A DNA stretch of 64,000 bases from Nipponacmea schrenckii (GCA_030562195.1 JAUJPP010000002.1:434001-498000); one strand, 5' to 3'; shown: positions 1 to 14,190, counted from the stretch's first letter. The notes: generated by a model from the sequence alone, not told the origin. Numbers and translations: made by a program.

Positions 1-165
1 AGCTAACTATTATATTTTATAAGAGTTAAAACTTGTTTGAAATTCAGTCAAAAGTTTTTTGTTCGTGATTTATTTAAAATAATGCAGTAACTTATTTTTG
101 CATCGAGATAAAATTCCTCCACAACCTGGCATATTATAATATACTATAAAGAATTTTTTTTATTT

Positions 166-225
166 CCTTATAATTTCAAATGAAATGAAATGAATGGAGT
201 TTTACGTCCGCCTTATAATTTCAAA
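166..225 (-). mobile_element. Tiny retroposon-like insert with 15-bp target-site duplication
   Basis: A 30-bp segment (181-210) is flanked on both sides by the identical 15-mer CCTTATAATTTCAAA (166-180 and 211-225). The length and exactness of the duplication fit LINE/SINE-type insertion. Read on the minus strand, the insert ends in a short CATTCATTTCATTT-like tail, so it may be a heavily 5'-truncated copy. It shares 25 identical bases with 61592-61616. Confidence 0.5.
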
Positions 226-3200
226 ACGACACCCTTGAAGATGATATGCTAAGAAGGATGATGTATAGGCTACACCTACCAAATCGTTATGCTTACGTAA
301 ATATTAATATTTTGTCCAATGATATTAGAGTTATCAATATTTAACACTAGATCGATAGTATAATAGTGAAATATAACGCGAGGTTATTATTATTGATAGT
401 GAAATTAAATAAAACACTATCAAATGGATGAATTTTCGTTTCGCGTGTAAAATTCTATCAACTTTCACGCTAGTCATGTCACGAGCATAGTGCTTTTTAT
501 TGACAGCGTTTCCGTAAATCAGTAAGTGGTGTCAGTTCGGCGACAAACCCCTATAAAATACTAATTAATCATAATTATTATAGTGAAACATTTTAAATAT
601 CTGTCTCTGATGGCTTAATTCACATTTTTGATACAACTCTCTACTCTTAGAAAATAAACTTATTTTCCTACCTGATATTCGTTTTTTAAATTAAGTTTAG
701 GGCATTTCTTGTGCTGAACATTGTCACTTAAACAATAAGACAACTAAAACGAAGATAACAAAATAAGAATACTACTGTAAGTCATTCTACCAAGGAAATA
801 GACAATATTGTTTGCGCATTTTCGTTCAAAATGCACTTTATCCAACCTCAGGACTTTGTTCTCTGCATGATTTGTAAATTATCAAATATTCGTGTGACCA
901 TTTCTCGGAGGAATTCAACAAAATCTGAGAACCCGAAATAAAAATGTTCTGGCATTCATCAACGAAGACATGTAAAGATTCGACCGTCACTGTTAAGAGT
1001 TGACCTGAGACGTTACCAAACGCCGAGACGTGAGTGACACTGTCATGGGGTTATGTCCCTTTACAATAATAATTATAGAAGCATGTAAATTGATATGAAA
1101 ATGAAATGTAAACTGTTTTATGAGTGACAATATGACATGTGCTAATTGTGTTAAAAGTCGTTTCTTAAAGTCATTCCAATTTTAAAGAGAAATTGATTAA
1201 GTTAAACTTAATGGGACTGCACATCAACGTGTGTAAAACATGCAAGTATTTTCCGTGTTAACTTGAACTTGATAATCTTAACGAGTTTTATAATTTCAAT
1301 ATTTGAGTGATCTTTCACACTGATCTATAGCTTAAAACAAAGAAAAATTCATGTCTACAATTTAATGCTCATATTTTTAATGCTTAGAAACATGCAAAAA
1401 AAAAAAAGACTAAAAATGACTGAAATCTCTTAATGATAATAAAAAAAACTATTTATTTTACATTGGTTAGAATTAGGTTCCATACACAAGGACATTGTCC
1501 TGTCTAACATTCAGCACAGAAGAGTCAGAGATGTACTTTATATGTCATTTAATAAGTAAAATTGTTTTTGAAAAATTAACTCCCAGTGATTGGTGATCAA
1601 ACCATATTGTGTTTTTCATCAAATCCACATGGAGGTAAAAGATTTTAACAATCATCTCGACAAATTGATCACGTTAATAAATAGGCTCCATCAATAAAAA
1701 ATGGATAAAATAAAACACATGTTAAACAAATGTAGAAATTAATGTCATTGCCTGGCTGTCTCCCCTATTAGACATTCTAACCCTTCTCTATTTGAATGCT
1801 AATTACATGTGACAAAGGTTCAACAATCACGAAGTTCCATCCAATGACAACCAGAATTCAGTGCCTATGTTTTATTTAAAAATGCATTAATTTGATGTCA
1901 TATCTATAAATATCTAAAACATAACAGTTCGATATACCGTCAATAATAATTGTCAGCATTGTAAAGGCCAATAGTTTCGAACTCTTCGGGGACAACACAT
2001 CAAGATGACTGGCACCAAACAACGACTTCGCGTATATCATAAAGGTTAAAAATCCTTTGATGTTGGTAATTACATACAAATAATTAAAGAGATAGTGGGG
2101 TCGTGTATTTACGATACAAGACTAATAGTTTGTTTTGTCACGAGAAGCTGTTTTATTCTTTTGCTCTATTTTAATGCTTTTTATTGGAAAAGTTATATTT
2201 AGATTAGATGGCAACGTGTATATTGAATGCATGAAAATAACTAAGATGATAAAATATAGAATTGTTTTTATTATTAAAAGTACATAAACATTGAAACAAA
2301 TAACTACTCTGTGACAATGTGCATATGTTAGGACAATAAGTAGATATGCCTAAATCAAGTCATCAATAAATACCAGCATCTGGTAACACCTATATTTTTT
2401 TTCCAAAACACAACTGTTCCGAGCATTACCTTTGAGAATATATTCATTAAAATTTATGATATGTTAGAATCCAGATGGTTAAGAACCTTGACGCTGTGAT
2501 TCCGTTTCCAAAGCTGGTACGCCTGTGTATTACTTTTACAGGCGTATCAATGATCAACATGGTCAATATGTGAACACGCTCTAAGAAGGTCTAGATGCTG
2601 CTAAATTTGTACCAGATTCAATCGTGAGGAATTATCGCAATAGTACAATATACCAAATGATAAAAAAAGATTTTCCAATAAATCATTCATCAAACAAGAT
2701 GCAGTACTTTTAATAATAAGTTGTTCAATGGGATCCATTTTATCGCTTTTTAATCTCTTTTAGATAAAGAGTTTGCTGTTACGTCGACTGTTTTTAAACG
2801 TCTTCTTCCACTTCTATGAGTTTTAGTTCAATATTTAATTTTTAATCTTGTAGTAGCCACGCTTCTTGCAACCTAAACGGGTTTTTATTATTAGGATATG
2901 AAAGTAAGGTGGGTGTAAATTAACATTAAATAAATCAAGCATGATGATGTATTGAGATGTCCAGACAACGTCCATCCCTTAAACTGACCCTTCAAAAACA
3001 TTCCACAATACTAACAACACCCCTCCCATTACAATACGCATTTTAATTCATCTTCAGTCGTTGTCTCATCGCTTTTAATGTGAATTTTATACCTTACATT
3101 ATATCTTTAATGTTGTTAGTGCGGTACCGACGTATTCAACGCAACACCAATTCAAATGTTTGCTGGGCTATTATGCTGCTTGCGTCATTGAGTCTCTATC

Positions 3201-4079
3201 CAACCTTCAAGTTAATATTGAGAAGTTGAAATCTGAAGACATGAGCCCATCTAGAACAGTAAATGCTCAGTGTATTAGCCTTAGTATTATTTGGTTATTT
3301 AGTTAGGTATCTGACCAAAAACAACAAATAATCCCTTTTTTTTAACAGAACCTCGTGAACGTTTCTCCAAGTTCGTTACAATGACACTTCCTATCCCAAC
3401 TGAATCATTGTTAATCACAAATGATAAAAAAACAACAACAATGCGACAGAAATAAATACAATAGATACAAAGAATAACATAAATAATGTTCCAGTTGTTA
3501 TCCAAGAAGGACAAGATGGTGCGATGAACATAATTCGTTCTATTGATATCCACAATCGAACTGTAAGTGACATCAGTTTAAAAAACGGTTCACTTTGTAC
3601 CATCATCACTTAAAGAATCGTTAATACTCTTAATTAAACTATCCAAGAACGACCATATCGTTTCTGAACAGTTCTTAAAGAGAAATTAATATGTGACGTC
3701 CAATAAGCGGTAGATAATGATATTTCAATTGATGTTCAGACATAGATATATTATAGGTACAGTGCTGTATAACTATCTTTAGCCCAAGGCTGAGTTGTCG
3801 ACTCCCCAAAATTCATTAAAATCACATGCAAAAATGTAATCAAATCCACAGATTTGATGTATTTCTTTTTGAAGTATGTACATTTACAAACCTATGTAAA
3901 ATATTTCTGTGAATGCAATTCGTTTTAGATAGAGATAAAGCATATCATATTTATTGTCTTTCTTTGATAATCAGAATTCTAAATGAAATGAAATGATAAG
4001 AAATTTTATCCATGTGATATATATTGTTGTTTCATTAGAAATAATATGCTAAATAGATACACTAAAGGTAATAGTGATC

Positions 4080-4180
4080 ATATTATAAGTGTACAATCAT
4101 ACTGGGTTTGAACCCATTGCCATTCACTATTTTTTTTTACACTTTAAGTCTTATCTACGATGTTCTAAGTGCTATTGCTC
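4080..4180 (-). mobile_element. tRNA-like / SINE-like segment with Pol III B-box match
   Basis: On the minus strand, GGGTTCAAACCC (4115-4104) fits the Pol III B box, and TAGCACTTAG (4174-4165) weakly resembles an A box about 60 bp upstream. AAGTGTA and TACACTT form a 7-bp inverted pair around the B box. It does not fold into a complete tRNA cloverleaf, so a tRNA-derived SINE fragment is more likely than a tRNA gene. Confidence 0.25.
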
Positions 4181-4990
4181 TATTTATATCAACTGATCCA
4201 TAATACGTATATGTTTTTTAGTAAGATGAGAATCAATATTTATTGCATTACTATGCTATTGAATATATTGTAAACGAAAACTCAATTTAGGAGAGATATA
4301 TTTTGAGCATCAAGAACAAGATCGTTTTAGATGCTTTATGGTTGGTAATAAAGGGGGCCGCAATACCATATAGATTAACCAAGATCGTATCCTAGAAATA
4401 ATACCCAACAAACATGGTTGACAATTTCCCACTCCTAAATTGAAAGTCTGTTGACGTAACTGTCAGTCTGTTGCTAATCCCATATACAATACCTTATTAT
4501 TTCCAATTCATTTCATATCTCCGAATTACCTTTCAGTCCTTATCAAATTTATTGCGGTTCTATGTGTCTCGGTACACTAAAGCAACTTTTTAATTTTCTG
4601 AAATAATGATGCGAATTCAATATTGTGTATTAACTTAGTGAAAGGGTCTTGATTTAACTGGTAATAAATTCTTTATCTCAAAGATTATCATCCCCACATT
4701 CAGAATATACAAAGGATGCCGACCGCACCCCAGGCGTACTCTGTCGTCATTTTGTCATTAGTTTGTATGAATTTAGATGACCATGACTTGTTTTATTCCA
4801 TACAAATCCAATAATAGGAAAATGAGTAATATAAACTAAGATAAATTAAATCATTAAGTCGTAAATATAACGGTACTAACTGCTTTATTTACTTCATTTA
4901 TAAAATTATAATGCCTGCATCTAATGTTCTTTTAGAAGCTACCATCTTTTCAGATTTAATTACAATTTCGTAATATTCATACACAATAAT

Positions 4991-5094
4991 ATGATAACTT
5001 AAAGTAAATAGCAGTTATATTGGGTATGAAATTATTAATTATATGATAACTGTAAAGGAAATAGCAAATTATGGGTATGAAATTATTTATAACA
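4991..5094. repeat. 52-bp tandem duplication
   Basis: Two consecutive copies begin with ATGATAACT and end with GGGTATGAAATTATT. The second copy starts at 5043 and differs from the first by several substitutions. Confidence 0.6.
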
Positions 5095-7808
5095 AGAGAA
5101 AATTATTTGGTTTTGAAGAAGCTGCATATTTGGCAAATATTTTTCAATACCATTTGTTCATTATTTCAAATCACTCGACCTTTTCGTTCATGATTGCAAA
5201 AAAGTTCTCATTGCTCATTTTATGTTATTTTTTTAAGAAATTACAAGCTTGTTTGACCTACAGCAATTCAAATAACGTTTTATCTTCTGTACACCAGATT
5301 GAAATTCTCCTCAGTCGATAAAAGGCAAAGCAGTCATATTGAGGTATGCTGCATTAACTTTCATAGTTTAAAAAACATTAAAAAGTCACACCACGAGAAA
5401 TTAACAATACATGAAATAGATTTACCAATATGGTGACGATTTCTAATCAACAGGGGACCCCACTCACCATGCAATCGGTCATTATTTTCACACCTTGGAC
5501 CTTTAGTTATTCACCATCAAATAAATCCCTTCTCATAAAACTGATGGAACATAAAATCGATAGGTGACCACTTACTGTGTAGGCTATGAGACAGGGTTGA
5601 CAACTTAGTCCTATCTTATTATCATATTCTATACATGGTTTAATACACAAACTATTATCAGATGCCTCTTGATGGAACCACAACAAAATCATTCAGTTTT
5701 CTGTTATCAGAATCTCTAACTTAAACTGAAATTGAGACGTTCACATCAATATTATATGATATTAGATATTTTGATAAAAATGACATGTTTTTTGTTAGTC
5801 AGGCAAAACACCTGGCGATGGTCATCTATAAAAACTGATTTGGACAGCTGACCAGTCAAACAATACCTATGTTCAAAATGATAGTATAGATTGCCCAAAC
5901 AAACAATAAAACCTTGTTAGTTCCTTTTCAAAAGATAACCTTGGAGATTTTCTGTATTAAAAGTCCAAAATTTCCAAACTTTTTAAAAGAAAATCCCTCA
6001 GTAGGGCCTACTTACAAGAGTAAAACGAAACACGACATCCATATTGTTAATTACAAAAGTAAGCTTCAAAATACAAATACATTTTTGTTGCATCAATTGC
6101 GGAGATTTCTTACAATCGATGTTGGAACTCCGGTCTTTATTCCACGTTTCTGTTTCTTATCATTTGTAAAAGAGAGTGCGACTTAGACAATCCAGGCTCT
6201 TTCTTCAAATTATCAAGAAACTCATGATCAGGTTTGACATTATTGCCACCATTAGTATGCTTTACGTGACAGAATATAGTTATTTCCTCGCCCGATTAGT
6301 TATCTAATTCAGTAAGTTCACAATTTAACCGCTGTGTTCATGCATTTATACCGTTATACATTATCCCCTTAAATATGAATATAAATTTAATATTAAGCGA
6401 TGCTGTTTTGTTAAATTGTTGGGATGAAGTAACAGATTACTGAATATAATATCACATTCTTGTTATATATCACTTGTTTTAAATTATCATGTAATTTTAT
6501 TTTACATATCTCTTATAAGTTTTTCATCGCTATTTACTCACGCCCCACCTTTCATTATTGTTTATTTTTATTATTGTTTGAATACATTGACGTCAAGTTA
6601 TGATATACTTTTTTTGTGGCCGAAGATATATTACCAGAGATAGGGCATGATAGAGATATAATAACGGACTGGCGAAGACTAATAGAAAAAGACAGACTTT
6701 AGACGACAGTCAGTTTTAATCTTTAAAAACATCTTTTTTTTATTGTAAGCTTTAGGTACATTATCAACTTTATAGTCTATATAATAATCAGATTCTAAGG
6801 TGTCGTATCTGATTCTAGCACGTCACATCAAATTCTGTAATGCCAGAAATGGACCAATGACAAGCTTCGTTTTAAGACTCTCGATCTTTATCTGCGTCCT
6901 AGTCGCGAAAAGGGTAATCCCGGGTTATTTCGGCTCATTGTGTTCGGTGGATAGTTTCTTTACACTTCAGTCAACTCCATCATTAACTGGAACAGACCGC
7001 TACCTTTTATTGACATAAAATTATATTTATTGTTCATAATACCATACTTTCTAGCTTGGTACTGGGATAGAAACTGGTACGATCTAGACGGAACTTTTAA
7101 TATAATTGTGCTAAGTTCCAATTTTTAAGATATATCTCAATGATTTATGGAAAACCCTACTTGCAATGATCGCCATTTTGGGTCAGCCTAAGAAACTCGA
7201 TGTGAGGTGTGTGTTATATTTCTAACCAGTATAGATAATCATGCAATAACATCAATAGAATCTGCAAGACATTATTAATGACAAAAAAAATTCCCCAATT
7301 TAAAACTTTATCCAGGAAATGCTGCATCCGGTAACTAACAATGGGAATTGTCATCTACAGACAGCTTTGGTGAAACCAGCTTGAGGGAGCAAGCAAACGG
7401 TTTATTAAAGTACTAAGAAGAAGTCGAAGGTCAAAATAGAATCTGACCCAAGGCTAAAGTTTCTTATGTCCGGTTAAAGTAGATATTAAGAAGATAGAAA
7501 AACGATGATATTAGCAATGATTGGTCAGTGGTTAATCCTAATGGTCAGATAATTATATTATTATCTCTCCTAATGTCCCACTAATGTCCACTCTGACCGG
7601 AAGTGGACAACAGTTATATGTGAAATTCCATCTGATGTTGATGGTAGTGAAATATAAGAACAATTACCCATAGAGATAGATAGTGTTTAACATTCTCTAG
7701 TAGACTTGATAATTATATTTCTATATGATAGAGATAATCACAATAATCTCTTAATCCAACCTTAATCCTTATCTCTAGGTTAGAGTCCTTTATCATCCTC
7801 ATTTCTTC

Positions 7809-7820
7809 CTCTCTCTCTCT
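7809..7820. repeat. (CT)n microsatellite
   Basis: A short run of CT dinucleotides. Confidence 0.8.
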
Positions 7821-9649
7821 GAATTATTTTTCCCGGAAAAAACAATACCACTGTCTCAGTTCTATACCGGCGTGTAAAACAGGTAAATCATGCATATTGT
7901 TCAAGAGTAAATTTAAGATAGCAAAAAGTTGCTGAGGAAAGATGGAAAGAAAATTAGACGTACAGTAAAACAGTTAAAATACAGAATAGTTGAAAACCAG
8001 ATTGTTTTTGAAGCACATTTGGTCCAAATTGAAAATTTTATAACGGTGTTCAGTTCGGTCGTAATTTTTATATACATAAGTAGGCCAATAGACTTTTTTC
8101 TTTCCCACTATAATTAGAGTTCGTTTTTAAGAATTAGATTTTTAAAGAAAAAAGAAGGTTCTATATTTTGTATGAGACTAACCATACCTAGCTTTAATCT
8201 CCTAGAAAACTGAATTGTTTTTTTATCTGGTATAATTTATGGAATATTGAAATTGAATTAAAGTTATCTAATCCTAGTAGGTTTATGTTTTTAGAATGAT
8301 AGTTAATCCCCTGCCTAATATTTGAGATAGGGCAGGAAAGATCATGACAAATAATCCTATACATAACATCATAAATGACTTTTTCAATGTAATAATAGAA
8401 ATTGATAGAAAACTGGGGTGTGTTTTAATGTCTTTATCTTTCGTTCATTTTCTATTTAACAACTTCTTTTAGACAAAAATTATCAACTGCAACAGTAATT
8501 GAAACTGATGAAAATGAAGTAAAAAGCAGGAATTATCCAATGTTTGAAAGTTAATGTGACAAGAGACAAAGTACCGAACGCCTCATTTGTCATCATTTTC
8601 TCTGTGCTGGCATTCTCCCTCCATCTAATATAATAATCTTGTTTGAAATTAAAGAAAATTGGTAGAAAACTCTATTAGAGAAATCTAACCCTTCCCCCTG
8701 GGTAATTTCACACTTATTTTTTCGCAATCTATCTAAGCATAATGTGTGGTATTATTGGTTATGTATGGTGACTAATCGAAGCCAATATGGTTCTAGTCAG
8801 AAGGTTTTAAGAGGAAGCAAGACGTGGAATCGAAATTATGTCTTACGAGCTACTTTTTTTTCACATACTGTATAGTAAACTTTATAGCCACATGCAAGCA
8901 ATATCAGAACGCACAAAGCTCTATAGTATTTCGGCGATTTCAGTTTTTAGACATAAGATTAACATAGAATAACTAGAAACGTAGCAACAAAAATTCACAT
9001 TATAAGGTTAAGCAGTAATGCATACAAGCATTAATTTTACCACCAATTTACCTCGTTAACCGAACCATAACTTGTTACACCACTAAGTCTCCGTACAATG
9101 TTATAAAAAAGCGACTGAAGTAAGCTGTCAGAGCCTATTATAAATGCTTTCACTCTTAATACAATAATCACATCATATACTAAGCCTGTACTACTCATAT
9201 AACATTAATATCATATGGTAATAATCGACGTCACACCCATTATACAACCTAATACGGTTATCACAGCAAACAATATTGTAACTTTCGGAACTCTGAACAA
9301 AGATTTCTTTCGCAGTGTCATGTTAATAACAGAGATTGCATATAATTGCTGCACCATGTCGAATGATATCCTGGCAAATATTGATGATTGGATGGGGTTC
9401 CATAAGAAAGATCCTCCATACCGAATTTCCTTCAAAACTTTACTGCATAAACTGTTAATTATGGAAAAATAAAAACAGGACATAATGTTTAACGTATAAA
9501 TTGACGAATTGGGTATCGTTATGTTAGGAATTAGATTTGCCTAAAGACATAAGATAAACCAAATCTCAGTATTATTCGGTTTTGATAATAATTATTGTGA
9601 GTTTATATATTTACCTCAGGATCTGTTTAGATTTTTTAAAGTTGACGGA

Positions 9650-10620
9650 TCACTCATTAATATATAGTTGAGATAGCTTATATTATTAGCAGATAGCTCA
9701 AATTTTATATATTTTACAGAGATTGTAGTTTATATATTATCGGCAGATAGCTCAGTTTGTCAGAGATCTTAGTATATATTATAATCAGATAGCTCAGATA
9801 TTATATATTTGACAGAGATCGTAGTTTATATATTATCGACAGGTAGCTCAGTTTGTCAGAGATCTTAGTAAATTTATAATACATAGCTCAGATTTCATAT
9901 ATTTGTATAAATGATTGGCAGATAACTCAGTTTTTCAGAGATCTCGGTATATATATAATCGGCAGATAACTCAGTTTGTCAGAGATCTTAGTATATATAT
10001 TATTAGATAGCTCAGATTTTATATATTTGACAGAGATAATAATCGGCAGATAGCTTAGTCTAATAGAGATCTTAGTATATATATCACCAGCAGATAGCTC
10101 AGGTTTCATATATTTGACAAATATCTTAGTATATATATATAATCGGCAGATAGCTTTATATAATAATAACTCTGTGTTTCAATAGTTGATAGATTTTCGA
10201 GTTTTTCAATAGTTGACAGATATCGTTGTATTTGTACAGTTGATAGATATACATATCGATATGTTTGCAATTTATAACTTTATATTGCTTATATATCTCT
10301 GTATTTATACGCGAGAGGTACAACGGTATAACCAGGTTGACAGATACCTCGAAATCTCTGAGTGGACAGATAACTCAATACCGATATAATATGTGTAAGG
10401 TTGATAAGTCTTAATGAAATAGTTGACTGTTGACTAGTATAGTGTACAGTACAGTGTTTATAAAGCTGATGGATAACTCAGTATATTATACTTCTTGGAT
10501 AACTCAGTATCATATAGTTGACAGATAACTCAGTGTTATATAGTTGCCAGATAACTCAGTGTTATATAGTTGACAGATATATCTCAGTGTTATATAGTTG
10601 ACATTTACTTCAGTATACTT
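9650..10620. repeat. Degenerate tandem array with CAGATAGCTCAG motif
   Basis: About 18 copies of a CAGATA(G/A)CTCAG core are spread over 970 bp. The left part has a composite period near 96 bp (for example ACAGAGAT at 9716 and 9812), built of two related halves joined by TA-rich spacers. The right end (about 10470-10620) is a simpler 26-bp unit, TTGACAGATAACTCAGTGTT followed by ATATAG. The interval 10180-10460 is more diverged. Confidence 0.75.
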
Positions 10621-10899
10621 AAGTATTTTGTGTATGCGATTTATTCAAATACAAATAGTGGCTTATAACTAACTGTGTGTTTTTTAATCGAACCGACAGA
10701 ATTGCTTAGAAACAACAGAAGAATTTGACCAATTGCCTGATTCTTGTCCTATTTTTACTTAATAAATATTATATATGACTCTGTTATGAAATTCACATAT
10801 AGGTTAATGGCAACTTATCAGATGATACCCAAATGGTTTGTTTAAAGACGTCTCTTAAGACATTAATCTTTATTTATCATATTAATCTATTTCAGGACG

Positions 10900-11016
10900 A
10901 TGACCATTGGGATACTTATTGAAAAGATGGCACCAGTATTCTTCATCACCAACCTATGGTTTCTGATCAGTTGTGCTATATTTCTCGTGTGTATATCAGC
11001 TTTCTTGGAGAACTAG
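10900..11016 (+). CDS. Candidate single-pass membrane micropeptide (29 or 38 residues)
   Basis: A short ORF begins 5 bp after a good 3' splice site (CTATTTCAG, exon from 10896). The first ATG at 10900 gives 38 residues. A second ATG at 10927 sits in a strong Kozak context (AAGATGG) and gives 29 residues starting MAPVFFITNLWFLI. Nearly all of the peptide is one hydrophobic helix (ISCAIFLVCISAFL) ending in a polar Glu-Asn. Length and layout resemble SERCA-regulating micropeptides such as sarcolipin and sarcolamban (28-31 residues, C-terminal membrane helix), but I see no sequence identity that would place it in that family. An AATAAA at about 11734 could end the transcript. A 38-codon ORF is easily found by chance, so confidence is low. 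Confidence 0.22.
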   Translation: MTIGILIEKMAPVFFITNLWFLISCAIFLVCISAFLEN

Positions 11017-14000
11017 GAAGCAGCTCGTAACGAAAGTTACCCTATTTGTCATGCATTTTACTATGGAGTTGTCTCTATACAAAGTGTGAGTTGATTACCT
11101 CTACCCGCATCCATTCACTTAAGTTACCACAATACCAACAGAAGATTCAATCACTGGTTGCGTGACCGGAAATGTCATAAGATGTTGTTTTGAGAGAAGC
11201 AATGATTGGTCCCTAGTAACCATGTCACGAACATTCAGTATCTTTTTCAACTGACGAATTGATTTTATGACACTCTTGAATGGCAGTAAACTGTTATATT
11301 TTAATGCATCTTGTCATCAAAACGGAGGTGCAGAAGTTAAAAAAGCCCGAAAAGCTTAGCACGGACTAGCGGCCAGACATAAACTACACACGATTTATTC
11401 CATGATGGGGACACAACTTCCATTCGTAGTCATAAATGGAACAGTTACCTGGTTTATTTTTGTTTATCTTGACTCGATAATATTCGTATTGCTAGTAAAG
11501 AAGGCGACAGACCTTCATGTTGTAAACAACTCCACTGTGCAAAACGGTTGTTGCCTACCCAAGAAGCTATGAGAAACCATGGCATACAGATCGATGTTAG
11601 CTCAAGCAGATGTCATTGGAGTAAAATGTAAGCGCTTCTAAGTTTTAAAACTGAATCATTACACACTGTCCTTTCTCTTATTCAGTAAGAAATTGTGATT
11701 GATGGAATAAGATGCAATGTTTTAAGACGGACAATAAAACGGTGTTATACGGCCGATTTGAAGAGGTACTAAAACTAGGCGGAACCTACAAGATCGTTAA
11801 AGATTTTAACAGCTCTATTTGGATCAGTTATTTTATAGAAATCTTCTGCCTGTTTGATTATATAACTTCCCTTTCAGATTAGATGTAAATGTAACGGAAC
11901 TTTTTTAGTGGGTCTGATTATTCAGAGAATCTCATCGGAACAGTCGTGACATGAACAAAGCTTATACTTACAGTAAGTTTGCCTGATAATGGGGAGAAGT
12001 TTTCATGCGAACTAAACTAAATTCAGAGATTGGTCAGATTCCCCCATGTGCCACAAGTAACTTGCAATCGTTGAAAATCTGGATGATCTTAAATTCTATC
12101 GGTCTCCCTGTTCCGAACCAACCCCTTCCTATGGTAATATCTTGAAGCGAAAGATTCCTTTATTTAGTATGATATTACATATCTCCCAATATTCGCTTGT
12201 CAGTGACGTTAAATAGACGGTGAACCGAAATATACAACTTGGGAGTATGAAATGAGATATTAGCTATGAAGATTCGGATACGTAACTATAGAAGGAAAGG
12301 GGCTACTTAAAATTGTGATCTTGTGGTCAGTGGGGCTAGGTCACGTCTTAATGCCTGTTTCAGGAGTAAACAACGCGTCTAATGATATATCATAGATTAT
12401 TATAAATCACAGGAATATAGACCATTTAGACTATAATATGACGTGGAGATTAAACCCATCTGAAACAATACCCAACTTTATTAATACCCCCTTTTCACAA
12501 GGTAGACACAGGGTTAAATACTTTTTAAATATTTTTTATTTGATATGAGCTATCAGTTTACACCAGTGATTAAGCTATGATCTGTATCATTTATTTAATT
12601 GTACACTTCAAAATAACATACAATTGGGAAAAAAATAAAGAGACCTTTTATTATGAGCTTCGTGAATAAAAGAAGTTAGTGTGTGAAGGGTCCTATCTCT
12701 TAGAAGGCTCATCACAAAAGACACTTCAATCCATGCTGTTATATCTGAAAAAGAAAATTAAAAAAAAGGGTTTTAGACAGACAAGAAATAGTCACATAAT
12801 GTACACTCGTGTATATCTTTGCTCTATTTGACGTGCACGATGAGTCGTATAATTTTTAAGTATAAAATATTTAGTTGTTGGGTATTGAGTATGGGCTCGG
12901 TCTCTCGTTAATATCTCAATGTACATTTCCTGGCATTGTTTGTCCTCTTTGCCGAACGTAATGCAATTTTTATCGGATATGATCAAGGCAACGACTAAAG
13001 GGATATAATCCCTTATAATCCCATTATTTAGAAGGATGACAACACAGGGTTGCCTCTGAATTCTGAGAATGGATAATTTTAAATGTGAAATAAAGAAATT
13101 AATGATTAAAAATTATCATCGATCATAGAAATTTGAGTATAAAATATTTTAGGACTTGGCATCAAGTGTTTGAATAAAGAAGCGTGATTATTTCATATTA
13201 CGATTATTAATAACATCAGTTAAAAAAAATCATAAAATTGAAGACAACGTCATAAACTTTCATATGTAATTTAAGATCGACTGGGAATAATTTTTATCCC
13301 TTACAAATTGAAATAAATTAACTAGAGAGCCGGTGGCCTCCAAGAAAATTAATAGTAATGACTATCAGATGAAATATTTTATTTCTAAATAAAACCTGGC
13401 ACCTGTAGATTTTTTAATTAAAACTGTCTGCTGATTGGATTTGTTTTTAATCATATTCCCATATTTAATATATTACTAATATATAACATTTAGAATTATC
13501 TGCACCAGCCGGCATACTTAGTATTGTGTACAAACGATTGTAAACAAGATATAATTTACTGGCACAAACTGATTTCGGTGTGCCAACGTTTCGTTTAAGT
13601 ACACAGGATCAATAAATAATATATATTTTTTTAAAAAGACATAGAATTTCCAATAGACAAAGCATGCGCTCTACATGCGAATACACACTTCGTCTTTCAG
13701 AAATTCAGGAAAAAATCTTTTACAGAGTGTTGTGATACTGATATTTTTTTTCTGTGAAAAATTGTGAATACGACATAAAAATAAAAGAAGTGAAACCAAA
13801 ATGGCGTCATTACAATCCCGCCCATTACATTCTAACTATGTGACAGTTAACTCAGATAAGATATAATTTATTGTCTTGATCATGTAGTAAAAAACACTGG
13901 GGTGAAAAGATTCGATTCTCTTGTCGACCTTGTTAGTACCGCCTTCAACAGTGAAACAATGACTAGCCCCACCCCTTCACGACTTTATTAAATTATTTCT

Positions 14001-14169
14001 GTCTACGTTCAATCTACAATCAATACGACAGATTTGAGTAAAATATTAACTAAGTATTTATTTAAATAGTTAAAATCAATCAATATTGCTGATGAAAATT
14101 AAAACTGATAGGCCTTTTATTCATTGAAAAATGAATGGTCATGTTTATTTATTATGTACTTATTCACTC

Positions 14170-14190
14170 GAGAGAGAGAAAGAGAGAGAG
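14170..14190. repeat. (GA)n microsatellite
   Basis: A run of GA dinucleotides with one interruption. Confidence 0.85.

Larger units (their letters stand above)
226..9649. other. Intergenic, no supported gene
   Basis: AT-rich sequence with only short chance-like ORFs. It contains the SINE-like segment and the 52-bp duplication listed separately, a CT microsatellite, and a perfect 9-bp hairpin (TACGCCTGT / ACAGGCGTA, 2518-2546). Confidence 0.6.

Noticed and set aside
1876..2079. 67-residue minus-strand ORF with hydrophobic segments.
   Set aside because: No recognisable family, no splice signals, and a length expected by chance.
2518..2546. Perfect 9-bp hairpin TACGCCTGT / ACAGGCGTA with an 11-base loop.
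   Set aside because: An isolated palindrome without transcript or motif context; too short for a microRNA precursor.
9211..9483. Overlapping ORFs of 85-90 codons on both strands, the minus one with a hydrophobic C terminus.
   Set aside because: ORFs of this length are expected several times by chance in 64 kb at this composition; no motif or splice support.
11473..11631. 51-codon Cys-containing open frame on the plus strand.
   Set aside because: No start codon near the beginning, no family, and within the chance range for this locally higher G+C.
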